NCBI GenBank assembly: GCA_017354895.1
Contig: CP071498.1
Coordinates: forward strand, 2,356,001 to 2,420,000
Direction of reading: 5' to 3'
DNA from: Podospora comata
Lineage: Eukaryota; Ascomycota; Sordariomycetes; Sordariales; Podosporaceae
DNA length: 64,000 nt
The notes beneath the pieces were generated by a model. That model saw nothing but the letters and a program-made list of their open reading frames with translations. It did no database searches and was not told where the DNA came from. The first letter of the stretch is position 1. The number at the start of each line of letters is the position of its first letter. Position numbers and translations under genes: made by a program. Positions 51,805-63,191 of the stretch are shown in pieces.

Positions 51805-53642
51805 ATGTCCCACATCACCCTCTCCCTCCTCCTCTCCCTCCTCCTCTCCCTAACAGAACTAACCCTTTCCCACCTCTTCCTCCCCCCCCTCCCCATCCCT
51901 CCCTCTTACCTCCTCCCCCTTTTCCTCGCGCATTACCTCCCCTTGAAAATCTACTCCCTCTTCCTCCACCCCTTTTATTTCTCCCCGTTACGCACCCTCC
52001 CCACACCTGGGGGAAACCTCCCCCTGCTAGGCCAAACCCTCACCCTCCTCCGCGCAACCTCCCCCGTGCAAACATACGTTGATTGGGCCAACCGTTACCC
52101 ACGTGCCCCGTTTATCCGGTTTTTGGGTCTGTTCCATTCAGAGATGGTACTAGTTGCCAGTCCGGAGGCGCACAAGGAGGTGTTGATGACACACTGTTAT
52201 GAGTTTAAGAAGCCGGATATCATGTACAGGTTTGTTGTGCCCGGGGTTTCTTGTGGTTTTTTTTTTTTTTTTTTTTTTTTTGGTTTTTTTCTACTAAGAT
52301 GATGCACAGGTTTATTGGGGATTTTGTCGGGAGGGGGTTGTTGTTTGCTGAGGGGGGGGAGCATAAGATTGCGAGGAGGAGGTTGAATGGGGTTTTTGGG
52401 GTTGGGAGTGTGAGGAGGGTCATGGGGGTGCTTTGGGGGATGGCGGGGGGGTTGGGGGGGGTTGTGGAGGGGATGGTAGGGGAGGAAGGGGAGGGGGTGG
52501 TTGATGGTGAGTTGATGGTGAACGCTAAAAAACGGGAAGGGGGCTGATGAAAAAGGAACAGTGAATGAGCTTTATGTCAAGGCTACTATTGATGTGACGG
52601 GGGCGACGATTTTGGGGGTTGAGTTGGGGAATTTGAGGGGGGAGGAAGAAGGGGGGGATATGGAGTATGTTTTTCAGACTTTCGGTTTGGCCATGGAGGT
52701 GCTGATATAGAGGGTAGCTTTCTCACCTCCTTCCGCCGCGTCTTCCAGCAGCCCCCGCTTTCCGCCCTCATCTCCTTCATCAACCTCTTCCTCCCCATCC
52801 GCCGCTTCCTCCCCATCGAGGCCAACCTAGGCTACCTCCGCGCCTCGGCACAACTCCGCCGGATGACCCTCGACATTGTCAAGAACCGAGTCAAAGAACT
52901 GGCTCAACCGGATTATCGCAACCCTGTCAGCAACGGAGCTGACTTGCTCACGATGATGCTAGAGGGGGAGATGTCCCTCAGCAAAGCCGGCGACAAAATG
53001 ACAGAAGACCAAATCACGAACGAGCTGCTGACCTTCATCGCGGCGGGGCATGAGACCTCGGCTAATGCCCTCCTGTGGGCGAGCTATGTTTTGGCTGTCC
53101 ACCCTGACATACAGACGCGTCTCCGCAGGGAAATCACATCCCATTTCGAGGCTGGCAAAACCCCGACTTATGAGCAGCTCGAGTCGCTTGTTTATCTCCA
53201 CAACTTTTGCAGGGAAATCCTCAGGCGGTATTGTCCTGCGTTGATGACATTTAGGGAGGCACTAAAAGATCTTACCATTCGTGGCACTTTTATCCCAAGG
53301 GGCACCGTACTTCTTCTCCTCCCGGCGGTGGCCTCACGGACGGCCTGGGTTTGGGGGGAGGATGTTGACGAGTTTAAGCCGGAGAGGTGGGAGAATTTGG
53401 CAGGGACGGAGGCGGACAGCCCTTATGCTTTTGGGGCGTTTATGCATGGGCCGAGGATATGCATAGGGAAGCAGTTTGCCATGGTTGAGTTCAAGGTTTT
53501 GGTTGTGGAGCTGGTGACCAGGTTTGAGTTTGGGATGACGGAGGAGTTGGAGGGGCTTGGGGGGAGGGAGCCGAGGACGACGAACCCGGGGATGGGGTAT
53601 GTTCCTGCTGGGGGTTTGAGGGTTAAGTTTAGGAAGATTTGA
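51805..53642 (+). CDS. Cytochrome P450 monooxygenase
   Basis: Four exons: 51805-52229, 52310-52506, 52562-52664, 52718-53642; 549 aa. A Leu-rich N-terminal membrane anchor is followed by the Pro-rich hinge (PTPGGNLPLLGQ). The I-helix shows AAGHETSA, the K-helix ExxR is EILR, and FGAFMHGPRICIG is the heme loop with its Cys ligand. It is a microsomal P450; substrate and CYP family are not determinable. Intron 3 (52665-52717, GTATGT / GCTGAT / TAG) is needed to skip an in-frame TAG. Intron 1 carries a T25 run and an AGGTTT direct repeat across its borders. Base use alternates in blocks: very C-rich in exon 1, very G-rich in exon 2, C-rich again, then G-rich at the end. Confidence 0.87.
52257..52281 (+). 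repeat. T25 homopolymer in P450 intron 1
   Basis: Twenty-five consecutive T bases within the 80-bp first intron of the P450 gene. A long mononucleotide tract prone to slippage, placed between donor (52230) and branch site. Confidence 0.9.
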
Positions 53643-55567
53643 TTCTTTTTTGGGGTGTTGAATCGAATATTTTGTATCACCACATGGACGGCATTACCGG
53701 TGACTTTGGGGGTTACATGAACATTTTGAGTCTGATTTGGACACCGGTTGTCAAGTTGAGCACTTATTTCTAGAAAACAATTTCCATTTATGATACTGTG
53801 CAAGCTGAGAAAAGAGAAGAAAAGCTGTGAGAATACCTAGAAAACAGACACAAAGGAAGTTAGATGAGAGGTAGTGTAAAATTCCCAGTTCATAAATCCA
53901 AATGCCCCTAGTCAGGCCTTCAAAATCGACGCTTGATCATGGCTTTCAAGATCAAGCCCTGACAAGTATCTTGCCGGTTACCTAAGTCCAGTGGTTACAG
54001 TGCCTCTCTCCGAGACCATTCACCAAAATATTGTTTTTTTTTCGCATAAGGGATGATTTCTCTCTCCGCCGACTTGGTGCTTCATCCTAGTCCATCATCC
54101 GGAAGATCTCCCGGACACGCTTCTCTAGCGTGTCTTCACCATCTTGGCGTCCGGAAAAAGATCACCCATTCGTGGCTTCTTCAGCCGAGCTTGGTTGGCT
54201 AGCCACCAAGGCCCATGACAGAGAGCGAATAGCGTATCGTTCAAGCCAAATGGTGGGTGGACGGTACCTAGGGAGCATGTCAAAGGACTGGGAATGCGGG
54301 GCGCCAGACTTGTTGAAAGCGGTGTTCTGAGGCCGAGTCGAGAGAGGTCCCGACCACGCCTACATGATACATCTACCGGAACACCGTTTTAGTCGTGTAT
54401 CGTCCACCGCGGCCAACGGGAAACATGGACACGGGGGTTTGTAGAAGCGATGGAAGTCGACTTCTTGGAGCCAGGGTTGCAAGCACCTGACGTGCTGGTT
54501 GAGGAAGGAAAGCCCCCAAGGTATCTCGAGAATGGCTAAATAGGTAGGTAGAATACACCACAGGAAGGCATCGACATAGCCTAGAGGCGGAGAAAGCAGC
54601 GTCATGTGAAGGTTCAAGTCTCTATTGACCTCTATCATGGCCTTTGCTTCTTCGCCGCTGATCATGAAGAGCGGTAGTGCCCGGTCGTGGCTTTATTACA
54701 GAAGGCTGAATAGCAAACACGAGGGGTAAAGACAAGGTTTGCTTGGCAACCCCAGCGCATGCTGATTCGCCGGCTATCATTCCAAACAACTTGAGTACCT
54801 AAGGTAGGCTATGAAAAGGGTACTAGGTTGAGAAGATGGTGAGATTGAAGTAATTGGAGAATAATCGTTAAAAGCAAGTATATATGAAAGATTGGCAAAG
54901 CAGTGGGCTGTTGCTGTGAGCAGCGCAAGTCTGTGCTTCAATAGCCGATGAGCATCTCAGGGGTTTGTTTACATGCCCCTGTTTTCCTCGACTGCACGCC
55001 ATATTCAGGGGCTGAGCTGATATCTTGGCTTGTACAACACGGTCTAGAATAAGCGTGTCTCCGTGGAAATCATCTACTGAATATTCATCTTGCTCGAAGA
55101 ATTTCCATTTGTGCAAAAAAAAAAAAAGCCATTTTTGTGAACAAGCACACGAGAGGATCACAGCAACAAAAGCAATCGGCAACGCTAATATCCCCAGCGT
55201 CGGCCCGAGCAGCCACCAAGCCGAAGCATCCGCACCGAAAGAGGGGCAACCGTCTCCACTACGAAGGAAGGATCATCCGATGCAAAGAACCAAGAACTCG
55301 AAACTGGCTCTCTATTTATGAGAAGGGGTTACACTGAGTGGCGAATGAAGTTAAACGTAGTAGTAGATTAAAATAAGGAGACGCATGTTAAATACTCCTC
55401 AGCCAGCTCCCTGACAAGTGAGTCAACATCGTGACCTGGTTTTAGTCCATCACCACCAGACATAAAGTCAGCACCTTCGACTCCATCGATCCGAACTTGA
55501 GTAAATCCTTATACACATCCCCCGCCATCGTCAACAAAAACAAACAAGAAAGAAAAACAAAACAAAA
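53643..55567. other. Gene-free region P450 - aminotransferase
   Basis: 1.9 kb without a supported gene. A short imperfect palindrome (CTTGATCATGGCTTTCAAGATCAAG) lies at about 53932-53956. A12 run near 55116. Open frames at 54360-54665 and 54868-55182 have no domains. Confidence 0.5.
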
Positions 55568-57163
55568 ATGCAAACCTCCTCCCAAGACATCGCCGCCACG
55601 GCCACCGAGTTCGGCATCTCCACCAGAGGCGCCTACAACCAGCTGTATATGCGCGGATGGAGCTTTTTCGAACAATGTCTAGCAGCACCGTGGTCACCCG
55701 CGACTCCCGATGGGGTGTAAGTCACATAAACACACACACACATATACACACCCAGCCTCAAGACTCACACCACTGACACCACACCCACACACACACAAGA
55801 ATCAACCTAGGCGTGGCAGAAAACTCCCTCATGCACAACCAAATCGTCAAATTCTTCAAGCAAAACACTCAAGTCGACCCAATCAGCCAACTCACCTACG
55901 GCAACGGCCCCCGAGGCTCCCCCCGTCTCCAGCGTGCCCTAGCCAGCTTTCTGAACAGAAAGTTCTCACCCCTTGAGCCGGTAAAGAGTGATGACATCAT
56001 CGTCATGGCCGGCGTGACGCCCGTGATAGATGCTCTGACATGGGCGCTGTGCAACGAGGGTGAGGGAATTATCATCCCCCAGCCGTACTACACTGCTTTC
56101 GCGACCGACATTCCCGGTAGAGCAAGAGGGGTGATAATCCCGGCCACATTTCAAGATATAGAGGGATACAAAGGGTTTGACGATGTTTTTGACGCGGAGA
56201 TGAACGTCCAGGCTCTGGAGACGGCCCTCAGTAATGCTGAGAGCAAGGGCGTCAAGGCGAAGGGGTTTATGCTGGTCAAGTGAGCACCTCTGGCTTTGGG
56301 TTGGGGTGTAGGTACTGACTGTTTTGACACAGCCCGCACAACCCGCTCGGGAGATGTTATCCTCCAGAGACGATCAGGGCCATCGCTGGTTTTTGTCAAG
56401 CTCATAACCTCCACCTCATCAGCGATGAGATTTACGCTCAGTCTATTTACAACAACCCAGACGCCACAGACGTAGTGCCGTTTACATCTGCCCTCGCGCT
56501 GGATCTCCCTATTGACACTCAAAAACTCCACGTTGCGTACGGCGCAAGCAAAGACTTTTGCGCCAACGGTCTCAGATTGGGGATGCTGCACACCCGGAAC
56601 AGGGGACTGATGGGCGCGATGGCGAGCAATGCCATGCTTGGCTGGCCGCCGTACTTGGTGCAGGACATTTGGGCTGCCATGCTGGAGGATACCGATTACA
56701 CCGACGAGTTCCTGGGGAAGAACCGGGAGCTGCTGGGGGAGTCATACAAGGTTGTGACTGATTTTTTGAGGGAGCAAGGGGTGGGATACTATGGGAATTC
56801 GTAAGTCACCACGGATGAGCTAGTGAGGAGAAATGCTGACGATGGGATGGGGAAAGAAACGCGGGTATGTTTCTTTGGATAGATCTCAGATGGCACTTGG
56901 TTGGGAAGAAGGAGGGTGGACAACTGCCTGAGTTGAGGGTTGGGAAATTGAGCCCGGGGGATTTGGAGAGGTATCTGGAGAGGGAACAGCATATTTGGAA
57001 GGTTTTGGGTGAGAATAAGATCTTGTTGGCTATGGGCAGTGTGTTTGCGAGTGAGGAGCTGGGGTGGTTTAGGATGACGTTTAGTGCGTCGAGGCCGGCG
57101 TTGGAGGTTGGGTTGGAGAGGTTGAAGAGGGTGTTTGATGCGCTGAAGAGAAGTCAACTGTAA
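55568..57163 (+). CDS. ACC-synthase-like class I/II PLP aminotransferase
   Basis: Exons 55568-55716, 55800-56279, 56333-56800, 56857-57163; 467 aa. INLGVAENSL at the start of exon 2, YGNGPRGSPRLQ, NPHNPLGRCY, ISDEIYAQSIY and GASKDFCANGLRLG (with the PLP Lys) are the core motifs of the 1-aminocyclopropane-1-carboxylate synthase-like branch of fold-type I aminotransferases. Plant ACC synthases make the ethylene precursor from S-adenosylmethionine; fungal relatives often sit in secondary metabolism with other substrates, so the reaction is open. Intron 1 contains CACA repeats (about 55727-55798). The 3' third is strongly G-biased. It lies 282 bp from DDB1 and is co-directional. Confidence 0.83.
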
Positions 57164-57445
57164 ATACAGCGGAGGGTTGGCTGGGTTCGGTCGCGTGTTG
57201 CGACGCGCCGCCGCGGGGTCAAATGCAATTAAGGGAGATAAGCGGGAACAAAAGTGGTTGAGCTTAATCTTATCTCCGACAATTGATTGCATCACCAATC
57301 CAACTGATCGTTCGTTCGTCCTCCACTTCAAGCAGAGCCGCAAAGCTCTGCAACAGCCCTCCCTATACTGTCGCTTCTTTCCGTCTTCTTCTCTTGTTGT
57401 TTGCGAGCGATATTGATACCCAGATACGAGATTGTTTCCGTCATA

Positions 57446-60400
57446 ATGGCCTACATCGCCCCAATCCACCGGCCAAGCAGCGTCGACCATGCCCTGCTCG
57501 CCAATGTCTATTCAGAAGAGGAGCAGAGCTTGGTTCTCTCGTGAGGATCACCCCCTTCTTTCCTTCTGTATACTACCAAACCGAGTTGACTAACAGACAT
57601 CGGAATGCAGACGAACAAACCGAGTAGAAGTATGGCGCCCCTCCCCCGACGGCCTCCTCTCCCAAGCCCACACCACCAACGTCAACGGCACCATCGCCAT
57701 GCTCCAAAAACTCCGACCAAAAGACGCCGAAACAGACCTCTTATTTGTCGGAACCGACCGCTTCGAGTACTTCACCCTCTACTGGAACCGGGAAACGTCC
57801 CAAATGGAAACCACGAATGCGACCCGCGACCCCGGAGAGCACTTTATGCGCAACTCGCAGTCCCTCGACAGAGCGATTGTTGACCCGTCAGGACGGTTCA
57901 TCGCCATGCACCTATGGGAAGGCGTCATGACGATCGCCCGCCTCGGCACCCGCAAGACAAACGCGGCGCAGCTGGACTGGATGGGACAGATCAGGCTGGC
58001 GGAACTGTTTATCAAGGCCTCGACTTTTTTGCATAACGAGACGGGACACCCGACGGTTGCTTTTCTTTACCAGACTAGCGCTAATGCGCAGGATTCGAAG
58101 CTGGCGACGTACCGGCTTACGTCTGACGACAGGAACACGGTGGCCAGCGAGTTCAACGCGCAGAAACACAGGATCATTGATATTACGATTGCGGATGCGG
58201 GGGCGAATATGTTGATTCCCGTGAGGAAGGTGGAGGAGGAAGTGAAGAGACACAACTTTCGCAATACGGGATCGGCTAAGCCGCATCTTGGGGGGGTTAT
58301 TGTGGTGGGGGAGACGAGACTGCTCTATATTGACGACGTGACAAAGGCGACGGTGGAATCGAAGCTTGATAAGGCGAGCATTTTTGTCAAGTGGGCCGAG
58401 TATAATGTTCAGACGTATTTCCTTGCGGATGACTACGGCTCGTTGCACTTGTTGACGATCAACACGGACGGGGCGGAGGTGAAGGGGATGGTCTTGACCA
58501 AGATTGGGGTCACGAGCAGGGCGAGCGAGCTGGTTTATCTGGGGAATGAGATGCTGTTTGTGGCGAGTCACCATGGGGATTCGCGGCTGTTTCAGCTTGA
58601 CTTGAGCGCGGATAAGCCGGCGGACAAACCTTTCCTGACGCCGATCCAGACGATATCGAATATTGGGCCGATTATGGACTTTGCGGTGATGGACATGGGG
58701 AATAGAGGGGGGGAGGATAACCAGTTGGGGAATGAGTACTCTTCGGGGCAGGCGAGGATTGTTTGCGGGAGCGGGGTTTACAAGGATGGGTCGTTGAGGA
58801 GTGTGAGGAGCGGCGTTGGGCTGGAGGATGTGGGGTTGTTGTTGGAGGATCTTGGGCAGCATGTGAGGGGGGTGTTCTCGTTGAGGGGGGCGGTTGGGGA
58901 GGGGAAGATGGACACGCTTGCTGTGAGCTTTTTGACCGAGACGAGGGTTTTCAGGTTTGACTCTGAGGGTGGGGTGGAAGAGGTGGGGGACTTTATGGGT
59001 TTTGGGTTGGATTGCCAGACGTTGTTGGCGAGGAATCTTGGGGGTGGGATGATTTTGCAGGTTACGACGAGGGGGGTTGTGTTGGTCGATGCTGAGAGTG
59101 GGGTTACGGTGGCGACGTGGGTGCCTCGGGATGAGAACACCATCATCAATGCTTCTGCGGACGGGGAGTGGCTGTTGTTGTCGGTGGAAGGGACGGGGCT
59201 GGTGTCGATCAGTACTGCTGGGAACGAGCTGCGGTTGGTGAAGGAGAAGGATATTAGCCAGCAGGATCAGGTTGCTTGCATACATGTTGCGCCGCAGCTA
59301 CAAGGGATCGGTGTGGTTGGGTTTTGGACGTCAGGGACGGTGTCGATTATTGACTTGAACACACTTGAGCCACTGCATGGGGAGTCACTACGGCAGAGCC
59401 AGGACGACGCGTCGATACCTCGGGAGGTGGTGCTTGTTCAGGTGGCTTCGCCTAAGGTGTCGGGGCCAACGCTCTTCGTAGCTATGGAGGATGGCCATGT
59501 TGTCACGTTTAACATCTCGGCCGATTTTGAGTTTTCGGGGAAGAAACAGGTTATCCTGGGTACACGGCAAGCCAGGCTTCACCTCCTCCCGCAAGACAAC
59601 GACAGCATCTACAGCATCCTGGCCACGACGGAGCACCCAAGCTTGATCTACGGCGAAGAGAACAGGATAGTATACTCGGCTGTCACCGCAGAGGAGGCCA
59701 TGTTCATTTGTCCTTTTGATACAGAGGCATTCCCCGATTCGATCATTGTGGCGACGGACACACAGATCAAGATCTCCAAGATCGACCGCACGAGACGAAC
59801 ACACGTTCACGAGTTACCCATGGGCGAGATGGTTCGTAGGATCGCCTACTCGCCAAAGGAAAAGGTGTTTGGTCTGGGTTGTATCAAGCGGTCGTTGGTG
59901 GACGGGGATGAGGTTGTCCAGAGCTCGTTTAGGCTGGTGGATGAGGTTATTTTCCAGCCTGTCGGTAAGACTTTTCAACTTGAGAGGACAAATTACGTGG
60001 AGCTGGTTGAGGCGGTTGTCAGGGCTGAGCTTCCAGACTCGTATGGGAATCCTGCCGAACGGTTTATTGTCGGGACGAGCTTCTTGCCTGACCCGGATTA
60101 TGCCATGACTGGTGAACACCGAGGGAGGATTTTGGTGTTTGGTATTGATGATAACAAGGACCCCTACTTAATCCTGAGCCACCTTACCAAGGGTGTGTGC
60201 AGGTGTCTGGAAGTCTTGGACGGGAATAAGATTGTGGCTGGGCTGGCCAAGACGGTGGCGATTGCGAGATATGACGAGACTTCTACGACGACGGCGACGT
60301 TGACGAGGCTGGCTTCGTACAAGCCGTCGACGCATCCGATTCAGATTGCGGCGCAGGGGAATATCATCGGGGTGGCGGACGTGATGAAGAGTATGACGCT

Positions 60401-61045
60401 GGTTGAGTACATGCCTGGTGACAAGGATAGGCTGGTGGAGGTGGCCAGACATTGGCAGTCGGCTGCAGGCACGGCGCTGTGTCATGTTGATGGGGATGAC
60501 TGGCTGGAGGCGGATGATCAGGGGAACCTGATGATGTTGAGGAGGAATGCGGATGCGGTGGTGATGGAGGATAGGAAGATTATGAGCGTGACGGCGGAGA
60601 TGAATTTGGGGGAGATGGTGAACAGGATCAGGGCGGTGAGGGTTGAGACGAGTAGGGGGGCGATGGTGGTGCCGAGGGCGTTTTTGGGGACGGTAAGTCG
60701 CTCGGTGGTGTCCAATATTGAGACGGTTATGCTAACAAGAGACAGGTCAATGGCGGGATATACATGTTCGGCACCGTTGCGCCCGAGGCTCAGGACTTGC
60801 TATTACGATTCCAGGAAAAGCTGGCGAAGGTTGTACACACGGCGGGGGAGATCGAGTTCAACTGCTACAGGGCGTTTAGAAATGCAGAAAGGGAGGGGAG
60901 CGAGCCGGTTAGATTCCTAGACGGGGAGCTATTAGAGCAGTTTCTAGACCAGGACGAGGCAACGCAGAGGGAGATTTGTGAGGGTTTGGGGCCGAGTTTA
61001 GAGCACATGAGGAATGTTGTGGAGGAGTTGAGGCGGATGCACTGA
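57446..61045 (+). CDS. DDB1-like UV-damaged DNA-binding / CUL4 adaptor protein
   Basis: Exons 57446-57540, 57611-60692, 60746-61045; 1158 aa, the length of fungal DDB1. The start MAYIAPIHRPSSVDHALLAN and the C-terminus (VNGGIYMFGTV, LRFQEKLA, FLDGELLEQFL) match the DDB1 pattern: three WD40-like beta-propellers and the C-terminal helical CPSF_A domain. DDB1 links CUL4 ligases to substrate receptors, in DNA repair and, in Neurospora, in the DCDC complex that directs DIM-5 H3K9 methylation and DNA methylation. CFT1 and RSE1 paralogues are longer. The main exon is C-ending at the 5' end (57620-57960), becomes very G-rich from about 58250 to 59300, then mixes. Reading through the last intron would truncate the protein. 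Confidence 0.88.
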
Positions 61046-61475
61046 GAGATATCCGTAAAATGTACATGAATTGATCTGCTGTCGATGTTGATAATGACCT
61101 CTTCTTCAGTGAGACTCTTCATGAGAATGAGTGATGTCAGCAAGCATGAGTGTCCTGTGGATAGTGCAGTGTAAAGCGGGCTTGGCATGTCACGGGAAGA
61201 ATCGGAGTCCTCGGGCTCTGTCCAATCACCAGCCAGGCAATTGCAAATTAGCTGCCTCAGGCACGCCACGTTTGCCAGACGTTTGACATTTGGTGCACAG
61301 GCCAAGTTCACAACTGGTCGGGAAATGTGGGAACAGCTCGGCCCAGAGAAAGCGAAAGTGAGACTAACCAAAAAACCTCAGTCCACGGACGCCGACGTCG
61401 ACTTTGTGTGTCTCTCTCCTCTCTCCCCTCTACCTACCACCACCGCTCTTTTTTTTTAAAGAAGCAGAAGCAACA
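61046..61475. promoter_or_regulatory. Promoter of the Rieske gene
   Basis: 430-bp spacer; a CT-rich stretch with T9 (61409-61457) stands just upstream of the ATG, typical of well-expressed fungal genes. No CDS. Confidence 0.45.
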
Positions 61476-62413
61476 ATGGCGCCCCTCTCGACCGTGACGC
61501 GCGCCCTCGCCCGGCCCTCCGTCCTGCGTGTTGCCGCCCGCACCATCTCGACGACCCCGGCCGTCCGCGGCGACTCCTCCTACTCTAGCCCTTTCAAGGG
61601 CGAGAGCAACAGCACCAAGGTGCCGGATTTCTCAAAGTACCTGTCGGACAAGAAGCCGAGCTCGAATGCGCTGATTAGCTATTTCATGGTGGGCACGTTG
61701 GGTGCGATCACCGCGGGGGGGGCGAAGAGTACCATTCAGGGTAGGTGATTTTGGGGTTAGGAAGGGGGGAAAGGATGGAGGGGAGTCAATTGGAGAGATA
61801 TGGGGTTGGTTAAGAAGGGGGAGGCTGACAGTGTGGTTGCTATACAGAGTTCCTCGTCAACATGTCCGCCTCTGCTGACGTCTTGGCTTTGGCCAAGGTT
61901 GAGGTTGATTTGAATGCCATTCCCGAGGGCAAGAACGTAAGGATTCTTTCTCTCCGGAGAATAGTTGGGAAGGGATAGGAAGGTTGGCTGACGGATACAA
62001 AACAAAAAATAACAGGTCATCGTCAAGTGGAGAGGCAAGCCCGTCTTCATCCGCCACCGCACAGCCGCCGAGATTGAGGAGGCCAACAACATCAACGTTT
62101 CGTCGCTAAGAGACCCCGAGGCCGACAGCGATCGTGTTCAGAAGCCTGAGTGGCTTGTCATGTTGGGTATGTCAAGACACAAAAAATAGGGGGGAGAGGG
62201 TGATGGATGATACTGACAGCAACACAACTAGGTGTCTGCACACACTTGGGCTGCGTCCCCATCGGCGAGGCCGGTGAGTACGGCGGCTGGTTCTGCCCCT
62301 GCCACGGCTCCCACTACGACATTTCGGGCCGCATCAGAAAGGGCCCTGCCCCTCTGAACCTCGAGATTCCCGCGTACGAGTTCCCCGAGGACGACAAGCT
62401 GGTTATTGGTTAA
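61476..62413 (+). CDS. RIP1: Rieske iron-sulfur subunit of ubiquinol-cytochrome c reductase
   Basis: Exons 61476-61740, 61848-61936, 62016-62166, 62232-62413; 228 aa. The N-terminus (about 30 residues, Arg/Ala/Ser-rich) is a mitochondrial presequence; [11 protein letters not shown] and the hydrophobic segment [19 protein letters not shown] form the inner-membrane anchor, followed by the hinge and soluble head. CTHLGC and CPCHGSHYD bind the [2Fe-2S] cluster with two Cys and two His, the other two Cys forming the disulphide. It moves electrons from ubiquinol to cytochrome c1 in complex III (fes-1 in Neurospora). The length and the [10 protein letters not shown] and [14 protein letters not shown] blocks are standard. 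All introns are canonical. Codons are C-ending throughout. Confidence 0.96.
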
Positions 62414-63191
62414 ACGCTTGCTACTTTGCTGCGGTTTTGTTGCGGAGAAAATAAAAAGCGAGCGAATCGATAGAAAGAGAGAGAGAGAGAGAAAGAGAGA
62501 ACCTAAAATGCAAAAACTTGTATATTCTTGTCCACCACCAATGCGCAGGTTTTCTAGAGGGGTTAGGGGGTTGGGGTAGCTGGGAGGAGCTGACGTTGAA
62601 ATTGTTGTATTAGTACCATGAGAAGGGGAGGCGGTGGTTTGAGCAATATTGATAGACGTGTCAAACAGACAGATGAGAGAGGGTAGAAATGGATATACTG
62701 GAGACTCAAGCACGCAGGGAATTTTGAAGTTACCTGTTGTCCTTGCCAATGCTAGTGAGTGTTTCTTTGGCTCAACATATGGCTCAACTTTGCTGGTCAT
62801 GGCTGGCGAGGACTGAAAATTGTCTTGTATATTGAGACAAAGCACCCACGCCGCTTTGTTCCAGCCTAATCAAGTCGACAACATGAGTTTTGGTGGCAGG
62901 GTTCCGGAAACGTGCCTCTTGATGAAAGAAGCGGTTCGGAGTTAGTTGGCTGTTGACTATTACGAGAGTGGTGTTGTTAAAGTATCCTCTCCAGCCTTTT
63001 CCGGTGATGATGGTTAACCCCCCTTCTAATACAGGAGTTTATAGGACTGGGACGCAAGTGAAACTCTCTGCTCAATGTGAACCTCTAGGGGTTCTCGTCA
63101 ACAAATATGTTGTCTGCTCTTTTCTTATTGTGGTAGCCCTCCCGGTGGGATACGCCAGCAAATACCCCTTTTTATAGGTACATCCATCAAC
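62414..63191. other. Spacer RIP1 - RING gene
   Basis: GA-repeat at about 62474-62500 in the 3' flank of RIP1. The remainder is unique sequence with no supported gene or RNA. Confidence 0.5.

Noticed and set aside
52685-52710. 26-bp intron in the P450
   Set aside because: Far too short; the 53-bp intron 52665-52717 with GTATGT, GCTGAT and TAG gives the right frame instead.
57912-59285. 457-codon minus-strand open frame
   Set aside because: Shadow of the G-rich part of DDB1; a His/Pro/Arg-rich translation without motifs.
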